A DNA stretch of 17,950 nt, from contig JAFUUN010000117.1 in NCBI GenBank assembly GCA_017477855.1, positions 1 to 17,950 of the forward strand. The letters are read 5' to 3'. Position 1 is the first letter of the stretch. Every line of letters starts with the position of its first letter. The notes below the pieces were generated by a model. The model ran no database searches. It was given only the letters and a program-made list of their open reading frames with translations, and was not told the origin of the DNA. This DNA is from Rickettsiales bacterium. Its GTDB lineage: Bacteria; Pseudomonadota; Alphaproteobacteria; Rickettsiales; Deianiraeaceae. Positions 7,701 through 15,243 of this stretch are shown in pieces. A program made the position numbers and the translations under genes.

Positions 7701-8793
7701 GAAGGGTAAGAAAAGTAAGATTACAACTGACGAGTTGAAGGAATTGAGCTTGCACCAGAAGTTTGCACTGTCAATTGCGGATGCGGACATAATGAAAAAG
7801 GTATCTGAGTTGCGCAGAATGTATAACACAGCGAAGTCAAGGATAGAGGCATCTTACATACATGATGTTGAGAGGCTGATGGACGGTGACAGTTTGCCAA
7901 ACGGTGTGTTGAAGGTTGTCAAGGTTTATGTTGCGACAAAATCTCGTTTGCAGCCGGGCGACAAAATCGCTGGAAGACACGGAAACAAGGGTGTTATTTC
8001 TACATGTGTTGCGGTTGAAGACATGCCTTACATGGAGGACGGAACGCCTATTGACTTGGTTTTCAGTCCAGTTAGTGTGCCAGGTCGTATGAATATCGGA
8101 CAGATTTTGGAGACACATCTTGGCTTTTTGTCATACAGCATTGGCAAGAAAATTGACAAGATGCTACTTGAAAAGAGCGCTGCTGACAATGTCAGAAAGC
8201 TGTTGCTTGACATATCAACGGATGAGAATTTCAAGAGCGCAATAACCAAGGCATCAAACGAGGAGATTGTTGAATACGGGAAGGACTGCAAGCGCGGTTT
8301 GTATTTTGCGACACCTGTCTTTGATGGCTGTAAAATTGATGATATGAACCGCCTTGCGGACAAGCTTGGTATTGATAGGTCATTGCAGGTTACGCTTTAC
8401 GATGGGAAGAGTGGTGAGCCGTTTGATAGGCCAGTGACAGTGGGGTATATGTATATTATTAAGTTGCACCACTTGGTTGACGACAAGATGCACGCGCGTT
8501 CAACTGGGCCTTACAGCTTGGTAACGCAGCAGCCACTTGGAGGTAAGTCGTACTTCGGTGGGCAGCGTCTTGGTGAGATGGAATGCTGGGCTTTGCAAGC
8601 TTATGGAGCGGCCTACACATTACAGGAAATGCTCACTGTCAAGTCGGATGATGTTGGTGGTCGTGAGAAAATGTATGAGGCGATAATAAATGGTGAGACG
8701 AGGTTTAATTCTGGTCTGCCAGAGTCGTTTAATGTCCTTTGCAGAGAGTTCCGCTCGCTTGGATTTGATATTGAATTAGGAATTAACAGTTAA
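4783..8793 (+). CDS. rpoB: DNA-directed RNA polymerase subunit beta
   Basis: 1336 residues, full length for a proteobacterial beta subunit, which forms one side of the active-site cleft. Visible landmarks: KEQEVLLCELPLMT and the FIINGVERIVV lobe segment near residues 116-145; the rifampicin region SQFMEQTNLLSELAHGRK (~502-519); HYGRICPIETPDGQNIG (~544-559); the catalytic-region motif GDKIAGRHGNKGVIS (~1059-1073); and DDKMHARSTGPYSLVTQQPL with GEMECWALQAYGAAYTLQEM near the C-terminus. Several normally fixed positions differ (HKAPG for HRSPG, RGSRLE for RGSWLD, RASSEVRDIHI for RAGFEVRDVHP), which suggests a fast-evolving lineage rather than damage. The gap from rplL is only 45 nt; an eight-codon frame (4764-4790) overlaps the start. 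Confidence 0.99.
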   Translation: MREILRHSFSKLNFNIKQKSLVAIHKDSYSSFLDGDKSVGVSIAGVLSSIFPIHDLYGYATIEYVGHRLSEPNYSIRECREKTLTYSANLYGTFRLVLFSIDEETKTRSVKTIKEQEVLLCELPLMTNNASFIINGVERIVVCQIHKAPGIFFGKKNKDNGSIEYNATIIPYRGSRLELSFSSKTMLNFRIDKRKKMPIYHLLSAMKMRADEMVGEFYDSIELSLEKGGLYSFEFDAQRLVGTAPSINFRNEKGEILLKKDTLVTRLGLRKLNGIKKFYCNIDDLKDKYLYRATKCGDAEYEPATILTDRILEKIVDKKIKNFAIVDENGNAFNECILLAINANRGVDYEQSLAILMKVLRPGDPFVLKEAQKNFQNVFFSDAYYSLMGVGRYKLNQVLGCEIPEECTTLTRADIINAIKKLILFKQDNIQIDDVDSLSNRRIRSVGELVEMQFRAGVAKMAKYASEKLNSIILDTSVPTDCIVANPVSKSIKDFFMLSELSQFMEQTNLLSELAHGRKISALGNGGITRDRASSEVRDIHITHYGRICPIETPDGQNIGLVTSLASYAIINKRGFIETPYRRVVDGVITDEVDYLDATTERKYKIGQASREIIEADPHSDKMISVRYNEDFTLIPRKDLDYIDIAPCQITSMMASFVPFLESNDTARALMGCNMQRQAVPLLFSEAPFVATGAEKNTAKESSAVVLARRDGKVISVDANSIMVLPKDAGLTDSVDIYRLRCFDRTNQSTCVNQKPVVSIGEKVVKDQVIADGSSTYKGEVALGKNILVAFMPWNGYNYEDSVVISRRLVSEDKFTSIHIEEYEVQVRDTRLGAEEITRDINSVSDGELQYLDETGIVHVGVNVKAGDILVGKLTPRSENAVTSEEKLLKAIFGDKVSDKKDTSLRMPSGTFGTVIDVKILTRRGDLKDPRAQQIEREEIFKREEQRKKEVEIIDNSFDVEVSKIVDGCTVNVKGKKSKITTDELKELSLHQKFALSIADADIMKKVSELRRMYNTAKSRIEASYIHDVERLMDGDSLPNGVLKVVKVYVATKSRLQPGDKIAGRHGNKGVISTCVAVEDMPYMEDGTPIDLVFSPVSVPGRMNIGQILETHLGFLSYSIGKKIDKMLLEKSAADNVRKLLLDISTDENFKSAITKASNEEIVEYGKDCKRGLYFATPVFDGCKIDDMNRLADKLGIDRSLQVTLYDGKSGEPFDRPVTVGYMYIIKLHHLVDDKMHARSTGPYSLVTQQPLGGKSYFGGQRLGEMECWALQAYGAAYTLQEMLTVKSDDVGGREKMYEAIINGETRFNSGLPESFNVLCREFRSLGFDIELGINS

Positions 8794-8803
8794 CTTTTTG
8801 AAT

Positions 8804-11800
8804 ATGCTGAATGTGGTTGAGAATGCTGAAAATCGGCAAGTCAGACAGCAAAGCGGTGCCTTTGTTGACTTTGACTATTTGGGTATAAAAATTGCAAGTC
8901 CAGAGAGGATTTTATCATGGTCGCATGGTGAGGTCAAAAGCTCTGATACGATAAATTATAGGACTTTTAAACCTGAACGTGATGGACTTTTCTGTGCTCG
9001 TATTTTTGGGCCAATCAAGGACTACGAGTGTCTTTGTGGAAAGTATAAGCGTGTGAAATATAAGGGAATTTGTTGTGAGAAATGTGATGTTGAGGTCACT
9101 GTTTCACGCGTGCGCCGCGAAAGAATGGGGCACATCAACCTCGTTTATCCTGCGCTGAATACACTCTACTTACGTGCCGTTCCGTCAAAAATATCAATCT
9201 TGCTGGATGCAACGGCCAAGGATGTGGAGCGTGTTTTATATTTTGAAAAGTATATTGTAATTGAGGCAGGCGCAACATCGCTGTCAAAGTATCAGATTTT
9301 AGGGCATGGTGAGTATGAACGTGCTCTTGATGAGTTTGGCCAGGACGCTTTCAAGGCCATGATGGGTGCTGAAGGTTTGCGTCAAGCACTTGTTTCAATG
9401 GACTTGGAGCAGGAAAAAGGCAAGTTGGAGGCCATGATCGCGAACACGAAGTCAGATGTCAAGCTGGCTGGTTTGCAGCGCCGTTTGCAGTTAATTGAGG
9501 ACTTTATTGCTTCTGGAAACAGACCTGAATGGATGGTTTTCACGGTATTGCCTGTGTTGCCACCTGATTTAAGACCACTTGTCCCGCTGGACGGAGGCCG
9601 TATGGCGATTTCTGACTTGAATACGCTGTATGCGCGTATCATCAACAGGAACAACCGTTTGAAGAGGTTGATTGAAATGAACGCGCCAGAGCTGATTATT
9701 CAGAACGAGTGCAGGATGTTGCAGGATGCCGTGAGCTCGCTGTTGAATAATGCAAACAGTAATAACGCGAAGGTTGCGAAGAGTTCACTCGGCCGCCCAT
9801 TGAAGTCAATTAGTGATTTCTTGAAAGGAAAACAAGGGCGTTTACGTCAGAACCTTCTTGGAAAGCGTGTTGACTATTCTGGACGTTCAGTTATCGTTTG
9901 TGGCCCAGAATTGAAATTGCACCAATGCGGTCTGCCAAAATTGATGGCTTTGGAACTCTTCAAACCATTCGTTTTGTCAAAGTTGCGCTTGTATGGAAAG
10001 GCCACGACAATTCGTCAGGCGTCTGCTATGATAAAGGCCAAAGTTCCAGAGGTCTGGGAGATTTTGGAGGAGGTCATCCGCGAGCACCCAGTGTTGCTGA
10101 ACCGTGCTCCAACACTGCACAGATTAGGCATTCAGGCATTTGAACCAAAGCTGATTGAGTTGAAAGCCATGCAGGTTCACCCGCTGGTTTGTAAGGCCTT
10201 CAATGCTGACTTTGATGGCGACCAGATGGCCGTGCACGTGCCGTTGTCAATAGAGGCGCAGCTGGAATCGCGTATCTTGATGATGTCATCAAACAACATT
10301 TTGAGCTCTGCAAATGGTCAGCCAATGATTGTGCCACGTAAGGACATAACAGTTGGTTTGTATTACATGACGACTGCATTTGATGGCGAAGTGGGGGAGG
10401 GGCATGTCTTTTATAGCTACAACGATGTCATGCAGGCCATGATGGACAAGGAAATTACTGTCAACACAAAAATAAAATATTTCTATAAATATAACGATGC
10501 GGAGGGCAAGGCGGCCGACAAAATGCAGTGCGCGCAGGAGACAACCGCTGGCCGTATCATGCTTTACGAGTTCTTGCCGCATGATGGTAAGATGACTTTT
10601 GACTACTTGAATACGCAGTGGAGCATTGGTTTCTTGGGACAAATTGTCAAGAATGTTTATGCTGTCTATGGGCCAAAAGTGACTGTCATTTTCTGTGATA
10701 AAATCATGAAGATGGGCTTTAAATATGCCACTTTATCAGGTATTTCTCTGAGTAAGGAGGACATTAAAGTGCCAGCTGATAAATACGAGAAGATTGAGGA
10801 GGTGATGGAAAAAATTAAGGAGATTGACCAGCAATATCAAGAGGGTTACATTACAACAAAGGAGCGTTTCAACAAGGTGACGGACTACTGGGCGGAGTGC
10901 ACCGACGAGCTTTCAAACGAGGTCATGGACTTGCTGAAAGAGGGTTCAAACACTGCGAAGATTAACTCTATAACCTTGATGATGAACTCGGGTGCGCGTG
11001 CCTCCAAGGCGCACATGAAGCAGCTTGCTGGCATGAAAGGACTGATTGCAAAGCCAAACGGAGCAATTATTGAAACGCCAGTGATTTCAAACTTCAAGGA
11101 GGGTTTGAGTGTCATGGAATACTTTAATGCGGCGCACGGAGCTCGTAAAGGTAATGTTGACACGGCTTTGAAGACAGCTGACGCGGGATATTTGACACGC
11201 CGTTTGGTTGATGTCGCGCAGGATTGTATTGTGACGGAACACGATTGCGGCTGCACAGAAGGTATTGAATATCACGCTAAAATAGAGGACGGAAAGGTTG
11301 TTCAGAAGTTGAGCGATGTTGTCAAAGGGCGTTTCTTGGCGCAGGATGTCTTGTCTCATGATGGAAAAGTGCTTGCAAAGGCGGGCGAGTTCGTTGACGA
11401 GAAGCTTGTCAAGTTGCTTGATGACAATGAAATTAGCTCGGCGGTTGTCCGTTCGCCTGTGACTTGTAATGCAAAATATGGTATCTGTTCAAAGTGCTAT
11501 GGTATTGACTTGGCGACTTCAAATGTCGTGAATGTTGGTGAGGCAGTCGGTGTTATTGCGGCACAGACAATCGGTGAGCCAGGAACACAGTTGACATTGA
11601 ATACATTCCACATCGGAGGGGTTGCAACAAAGCAAATTGCGCAGTCGGTGGTTGATGCTGGCAGTGCTGGTAAGGTGCATTTCAACGAGTTGCGCTTCGT
11701 GGTTGACAAAAACGGCGAGAAGATTGTTGTGTCAAATTCTGGACACGTTGAAGTTTTGGATAACAAAGGAAAAGTTGTCTATTCACACATTGTTGGCTAC

Positions 11801-12982
11801 TCCGCAAAGCTAATGGTGAATGATGGTGATACCGTGAAGCTCGGTCAGAGGTTAGCTGAGTGGGATCCATATAATATTTATCTGATTGCCGAGCAGGATG
11901 GTAAGGTGCGCTTGGACGACATGATTTTAGGGACTTCCTACATGGAGTCGGTTGATGAGGCACTCGGCCACACGAACAAGGTTATTATCAACTGGACTGA
12001 CACAGCTAAAACATTGAAGCCAAGTGTTAGCATTTTGGATAGCAAAACGGGAGAGGTGCTTGTTAACGATCACGGAGTTGCGTTTAGATATTTCCTGTCT
12101 GTCGGTGCGATTTTGCACTTGAACGATGGCGATGAAATCCATGTTGGAGACAGAATTGCGAAGATTTTGCGTGATGACATGAACGTTGTCAAGGATATTA
12201 CGGGAGGTCTGCCAAGAGTTGAGGAGATTTTTGAAGCTCGCGTGCCATCAAGCGCAGCTGTTGTAGCGGGTGCGGATGGATATGTTGAGTTCGGAAAAGA
12301 GACACGCTCAATGATTAAGTTGACAATTCACCCAGATGATCCAACTGTTGATCCGATTGTGTATAGTGTGCCAAAGGGTAAGTATATCGCGGTGCGTGAT
12401 GGAGGACGTGTGCGTAATGGTGATGTACTTATAAATGGTGCAATGAACCCACATGACATACTGCGTTTCAAGGGTGTTGGTGCACTGACTGCATATATCG
12501 TTCAAGAGGTGCAAAGTGTCTACAAATTGCAGGGTATTGACATTGACAGCAAGCACATTGAGGTAATTGCAAAATACATGTTGAACAAAGTTGTGGTTGA
12601 TGACTGTGGTGGCACAAGCTTGAAGGCAGGCTATCAATACGAATTGACAAAGGTGCGCGAGGAGAATAGCAAGGCCTTGGAAGCTGGCTTGGCGCCTGCA
12701 ACTTTCCACAGGATGTTCTACGGAATTTCAAAGTCATCACTGCAGACCGAGTCGTTCATTTCTGCGGCATCGTTCCAAGAGACAGTGAAAGTGTTGACAA
12801 ATGCGGCGATAAAAGGCAAGAAGGATGATCTGCGCGGTATGAAGGAGAGCTTGATTGTTGGTCGCTTGATACCTGCTGGAACTGGATTTGTGACGAGACA
12901 GTATAAGCGCATAGCGCAGGATGTCTACAAAAATGATGGCTTGGCCGAGGAACAGGTGTTAGATATTGATGCAATTGAGTGA
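8804..12982 (+). CDS. rpoC: DNA-directed RNA polymerase subunit beta'
   Basis: 1392 residues from the ATG at 8804; a TTG at 8798 would add two. It is the catalytic subunit. The first zinc site is C76, C78, C91, C94. RQNLLGKRVDYSGRSV precedes the Mg-binding loop NADFDGD (residues 467-473: D469, D471, D473). The bridge helix contains HGARKGNVDTALKTADAGYL. The second zinc site is C815, C888, C895, C898. The trigger loop begins EPGTQLTLNTFHIGG (residues ~925-939), followed by the long insertion typical of Proteobacteria. The C-terminal part has DITGGLPRVEEIFEAR and SFQETVKVLTNAAI. All catalytic and zinc ligands are intact, so it should be active, but trigger-loop positions 932-933 are Leu-Asn instead of Met-Arg. 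It starts 10 nt after rpoB and stops 1 nt before elbB. Confidence 0.99.
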   Translation: MLNVVENAENRQVRQQSGAFVDFDYLGIKIASPERILSWSHGEVKSSDTINYRTFKPERDGLFCARIFGPIKDYECLCGKYKRVKYKGICCEKCDVEVTVSRVRRERMGHINLVYPALNTLYLRAVPSKISILLDATAKDVERVLYFEKYIVIEAGATSLSKYQILGHGEYERALDEFGQDAFKAMMGAEGLRQALVSMDLEQEKGKLEAMIANTKSDVKLAGLQRRLQLIEDFIASGNRPEWMVFTVLPVLPPDLRPLVPLDGGRMAISDLNTLYARIINRNNRLKRLIEMNAPELIIQNECRMLQDAVSSLLNNANSNNAKVAKSSLGRPLKSISDFLKGKQGRLRQNLLGKRVDYSGRSVIVCGPELKLHQCGLPKLMALELFKPFVLSKLRLYGKATTIRQASAMIKAKVPEVWEILEEVIREHPVLLNRAPTLHRLGIQAFEPKLIELKAMQVHPLVCKAFNADFDGDQMAVHVPLSIEAQLESRILMMSSNNILSSANGQPMIVPRKDITVGLYYMTTAFDGEVGEGHVFYSYNDVMQAMMDKEITVNTKIKYFYKYNDAEGKAADKMQCAQETTAGRIMLYEFLPHDGKMTFDYLNTQWSIGFLGQIVKNVYAVYGPKVTVIFCDKIMKMGFKYATLSGISLSKEDIKVPADKYEKIEEVMEKIKEIDQQYQEGYITTKERFNKVTDYWAECTDELSNEVMDLLKEGSNTAKINSITLMMNSGARASKAHMKQLAGMKGLIAKPNGAIIETPVISNFKEGLSVMEYFNAAHGARKGNVDTALKTADAGYLTRRLVDVAQDCIVTEHDCGCTEGIEYHAKIEDGKVVQKLSDVVKGRFLAQDVLSHDGKVLAKAGEFVDEKLVKLLDDNEISSAVVRSPVTCNAKYGICSKCYGIDLATSNVVNVGEAVGVIAAQTIGEPGTQLTLNTFHIGGVATKQIAQSVVDAGSAGKVHFNELRFVVDKNGEKIVVSNSGHVEVLDNKGKVVYSHIVGYSAKLMVNDGDTVKLGQRLAEWDPYNIYLIAEQDGKVRLDDMILGTSYMESVDEALGHTNKVIINWTDTAKTLKPSVSILDSKTGEVLVNDHGVAFRYFLSVGAILHLNDGDEIHVGDRIAKILRDDMNVVKDITGGLPRVEEIFEARVPSSAAVVAGADGYVEFGKETRSMIKLTIHPDDPTVDPIVYSVPKGKYIAVRDGGRVRNGDVLINGAMNPHDILRFKGVGALTAYIVQEVQSVYKLQGIDIDSKHIEVIAKYMLNKVVVDDCGGTSLKAGYQYELTKVREENSKALEAGLAPATFHRMFYGISKSSLQTESFISAASFQETVKVLTNAAIKGKKDDLRGMKESLIVGRLIPAGTGFVTRQYKRIAQDVYKNDGLAEEQVLDIDAIE

Positions 12983-12983
12983 T

Positions 12984-13658
12984 ATGAAGAAGCTGGCGAT
13001 CATAATGAGCGGCTGCGGTGGGATGGATGGTACAGAATGTCACGAAGCCATGTGCCTCATGCTTGCTATTAGGAGGGCCGGTTTGGATTACATGTGCTTT
13101 GCAATTAATGAGGACCAGAAATATGTCATTCACTGCAACAAAATGCAACAATCGGGCGAGAGGCGTAACATGCTTGACGAGGCAGGCCGCTTGAACCATG
13201 CGAATATTCATGACATCAAAAAGTTGTCAGTCAATAAGTTTGATGGGCTGGTCTTCCCTGGTGGGTATGGCACTGGGACGAGTTTTAGCAACTTTATTGT
13301 TTGCAATGGTAGTAGTTGCACAAAGAACAATGACTACACGGTGCGCGATGAGATTAAGAGTTTGATACAAGCATTTCACGAGCAAGGTAAGCCAATTTTT
13401 GCTGGCTGCATGGCTGGAATATTGGTGAATGGTTCACTGACTGGTATCAAGGTGATGACCGATGTTGGTAAATATACCGAGGAGGCCATTGAGAAGCGCA
13501 AGAATACTTATCAGGTTTGCAATGCGGGTGAGATTTGCGTGGACGAAGAAAATAAAATTGTTACTGTGCCGTATTACATGACTCCAAAGGTAGGTATTGA
13601 AACAATCTTTGATGAAAGTGAAAAAGGCATTGCAGCGATGATAGAATTGTTTAATTAG
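12984..13658 (+). CDS. elbB: ElbB-like DJ-1/PfpI-family protein (glyoxalase-like)
   Basis: 224 residues, close to E. coli ElbB (217). The N-terminus MKKLAIIMSGCGGMDGTECHEA matches the ElbB pattern MKK-hydrophobic-SGCGxxDGSExHEA, and FDGLVFPGGYGTGTSFSNF and EICVDEENKIVTVPYYM are also family hallmarks. The nucleophile-elbow Cys is C142 in GKPIFAGCMAG. E. coli ElbB shows glyoxalase activity on glyoxal; detoxification of reactive carbonyls is therefore the likely role, with regulation of isoprenoid metabolism an older proposal. The start at 12984 gives the family N-terminus, 1 nt after the rpoC stop; in-frame ATG 12969 lies inside rpoC and is less likely. A small insertion (VCNGSSCTKNN) precedes the TVRDE segment. 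Association with rpoC is unusual. Confidence 0.9.
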   Translation: MKKLAIIMSGCGGMDGTECHEAMCLMLAIRRAGLDYMCFAINEDQKYVIHCNKMQQSGERRNMLDEAGRLNHANIHDIKKLSVNKFDGLVFPGGYGTGTSFSNFIVCNGSSCTKNNDYTVRDEIKSLIQAFHEQGKPIFAGCMAGILVNGSLTGIKVMTDVGKYTEEAIEKRKNTYQVCNAGEICVDEENKIVTVPYYMTPKVGIETIFDESEKGIAAMIELFN

Positions 13659-13664
13659 TGTGTT

Positions 13665-13991
13665 ATGAATGAGAATGTTGGCGAGTTGACTGAGGAGAAT
13701 TTTGAGAAGACCATTGAGAATGGCAAGGGGTTTGCACTTGTTGATTTCTGGGCACCATGGTGCGGGCCTTGCAGAATGATGGGACCTGTCATTGATGAGC
13801 TTGCGGAGAACGTCAAGGGTGTGTCATTTTATAAAATAAACGTTGATGATCAACAGAATTTAGCTTCACGATTTCGTGTTTCTGGTATTCCATTTTTTGC
13901 ACTTTTCAAGGATGGAAAAGTTGTGGCCAGTAGGACAGGTGGCACTTCAAAAGAGGTCTTTGAGGAGTGGCTGAATGAGAAGATGAAATAG
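13665..13991 (+). CDS. trxA: Thioredoxin
   Basis: 108 residues, the standard length. It is a cytoplasmic dithiol-disulfide reductase that supplies electrons to ribonucleotide reductase, methionine sulfoxide reductases and other targets. The active site WAPWCGPCRMM has C33 and C36; the cis-proline loop is SGIPFF with P76; DFW and FKDGK are in the usual places. There is no signal peptide or membrane anchor. It begins 6 nt after the elbB stop and closes the plus-strand operon. Only 44 nt separate it from the convergent pilin-like gene, and no classic terminator is visible there. Assignment to the thioredoxin family is firm; whether it is the main TrxA of the cell cannot be told from this window. 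Confidence 0.95.
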   Translation: MNENVGELTEENFEKTIENGKGFALVDFWAPWCGPCRMMGPVIDELAENVKGVSFYKINVDDQQNLASRFRVSGIPFFALFKDGKVVASRTGGTSKEVFEEWLNEKMK

Positions 13992-14035
13992 TTTTACTTT
14001 TCTGTACCCAAAAAAGCAAGTTGTCGGATTGATTT

Positions 14036-15073
14036 TCACCTCACATCCTTCATTATGTAAGTGATATTGCATCCGTATCTGATGTCGGTGGAATTGTAAT
14101 ACATTGCATCGCTGACTTTGTTTGCGCGCTTGTTGTAACAACTGGCCATGTGCTCACGAGCAGTGACATTTTTATAGTGTGCAATACCACTTTTCATTGC
14201 TAAAATACGGCCACTGCCTGGGAAACCATCATCAAATTTTATGTCAAGATGTGATGCATTTTTTGAGTTTAAAAAGCCGACATGATTTCTTGATTTGGTT
14301 TTGTTATCACTGAATAGAGCGTTGTAATCCAAAGCAAACCCCTCTTCGTAGTGATACATCGTGATTGCGTTGTGCTTGTTGAGATAGCGTCTGAATTCCT
14401 CGTCATCAAATTCGTGTGGTAGGTTGTTGTTGAAGTAGGTGTTTGATGTTGCATATGCGTATTTCTTGTAGTGTTCCAGTGTCTCGCCACCAGCAAGCAT
14501 GCGGTCAAAAAAGTAACCAGTGATTTGTATCCAACCATTGTCGTCAAATGTGGTTCTTATTGCTGTGCCCGTGTTCTGTTGCCAATGCCCGACAAGATAA
14601 CCATTTCCGATGTTCGTGGAACTGTAAGGACAGAAATCGCCATCAATCTGATAATGCGTTAAGACGGTTGGTTGTGTTTCAATTAGGCCAGAGACTGACA
14701 ACTGCGAGGCAACGGCGTATGGCGAGTAGGAAAGCCATCCAAACACGATTTGATCTGAGTGGTCTTGCTCGTTGTTGAGTGCAATGCAATTGCAGAAGTT
14801 ATTATATTTTGTATTTTTGTAATTTGAAAAAAGTACATTGCGCGAGCAACGGCGATGGCCATAGCTCCCTGGGACAGCTTTGTAGGTGTCGTAAAACTGG
14901 TGGAAGGCCTTTTCATAGTAGTCCAATTCAAGAATGACTCTTTGGATTTTTGCGCGGTCAATGATGCTTCGGCTTATCAAAAGAATTCCACTAAGCGACG
15001 ACAAAACAAGCAATACGACTGATAATTCAATCAAGGTGTATGCTTTTTTTATTTTATAGTTAAATAACTTCAC
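14036..15073 (-). CDS. Type IV pilin-like (pseudopilin-type) protein, copy 1
   Basis: 345 residues from a GTG start at 15073; no ATG or other start lies upstream before a stop at 15106-15104. The leader MKLFNYKIKKA is short and basic and precedes YTLIELSVVLLVLSSLSG, a class III prepilin signal with the conserved Glu at position 5 of the mature protein. A prepilin peptidase would cut between Ala and Tyr; the usual residue before the cut is Gly. The helix continues through DRAKIQRVILELDYYEKAFH. The middle (about 71-270) is unlike copy 2, and the C-terminus is again shared: FDDGFPGSGRILAMK and YNSTDIRYGCNITYIMKDV. Six Cys suggest disulfides in the exported part. It is probably an extracytoplasmic pilin or pseudopilin; the assembly machinery is not in this window. 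Confidence 0.85.
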   Translation of the reverse strand: MKLFNYKIKKAYTLIELSVVLLVLSSLSGILLISRSIIDRAKIQRVILELDYYEKAFHQFYDTYKAVPGSYGHRRCSRNVLFSNYKNTKYNNFCNCIALNNEQDHSDQIVFGWLSYSPYAVASQLSVSGLIETQPTVLTHYQIDGDFCPYSSTNIGNGYLVGHWQQNTGTAIRTTFDDNGWIQITGYFFDRMLAGGETLEHYKKYAYATSNTYFNNNLPHEFDDEEFRRYLNKHNAITMYHYEEGFALDYNALFSDNKTKSRNHVGFLNSKNASHLDIKFDDGFPGSGRILAMKSGIAHYKNVTAREHMASCYNKRANKVSDAMYYNSTDIRYGCNITYIMKDVR

Positions 15074-15094
15074 GCTATTAATGTAAACTATATT

Positions 15095-15107
15095 TTTTAA
15101 TAATCAA
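15095..15107. repeat. 13-bp direct repeat flanking the tRNA gene, copy 1
   Basis: TTTTAATAATCAA here is identical to 15227-15239 on the other side of tRNA-Val. This copy forms the left arm region of the 9-bp stem at 15100-15122. Confidence 0.7.
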
Positions 15108-15122
15108 CAAAAAGTTGATTAT
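15100..15122. promoter_or_regulatory. Perfect 9-bp inverted repeat with A5/T5 loop between tRNA-Val and pilin copy 1
   Basis: ATAATCAAC (15100-15108), loop AAAAA, GTTGATTAT (15114-15122). On the minus strand it lies 8 nt past the tRNA 3' end and 27 nt before the pilin GTG. It could end or process the tRNA transcript, or be an operator for the pilin gene. No T-run follows it on the minus strand, so it is not a canonical terminator. A weak TTGATT-16-TACATT promoter-like pair overlaps its 3' arm. Confidence 0.4.
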
Positions 15123-15129
15123 ATGAGAG

Positions 15130-15203
15130 TGGGCATTATAGGACTCGAACCTACGATCTCTCGCATGTGAAGCGAATGCTCTAACCAACTGAGCTAAATG
15201 CCC
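15130..15203 (-). tRNA. tRNA-Val (anticodon CAC)
   Basis: A complete cloverleaf folds on the minus strand. The acceptor arms GGGCATT and AATGCCC pair fully, with discriminator A. The D arm is GCTC/GAGC around AGTTGGTTA, the anticodon stem TTCGC/GCGAG holds the loop TTCACAT, and the T stem GTAGG/CCTAT holds TTCGAGT. The anticodon CAC (15169-15167) reads GUG, valine. The CCA end is not encoded, so it must be added by a nucleotidyltransferase. It lies 40 nt after the stop of the membrane-anchored repeat protein and may be co-transcribed with it. Confidence 0.97.
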
Positions 15204-15226
15204 GACAGTATTGTATGTAATGATGA

Positions 15227-15239
15227 TTTTAATAATCAA
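15227..15239. repeat. 13-bp direct repeat flanking the tRNA gene, copy 2
   Basis: TTTTAATAATCAA, identical to 15095-15107. It overlaps a second, smaller inverted repeat at 15233-15246 (TAATCA-AG-TGATTA), which includes the stop codon of the neighbouring protein gene. Confidence 0.7.
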
Positions 15240-15243
15240 GTGA

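Noticed and set aside
13992..14035. Terminator between the convergent trxA and pilin copy 1 genes
   Set aside because: No inverted repeat with a T-run is visible in the 44 nt gap on either strand.
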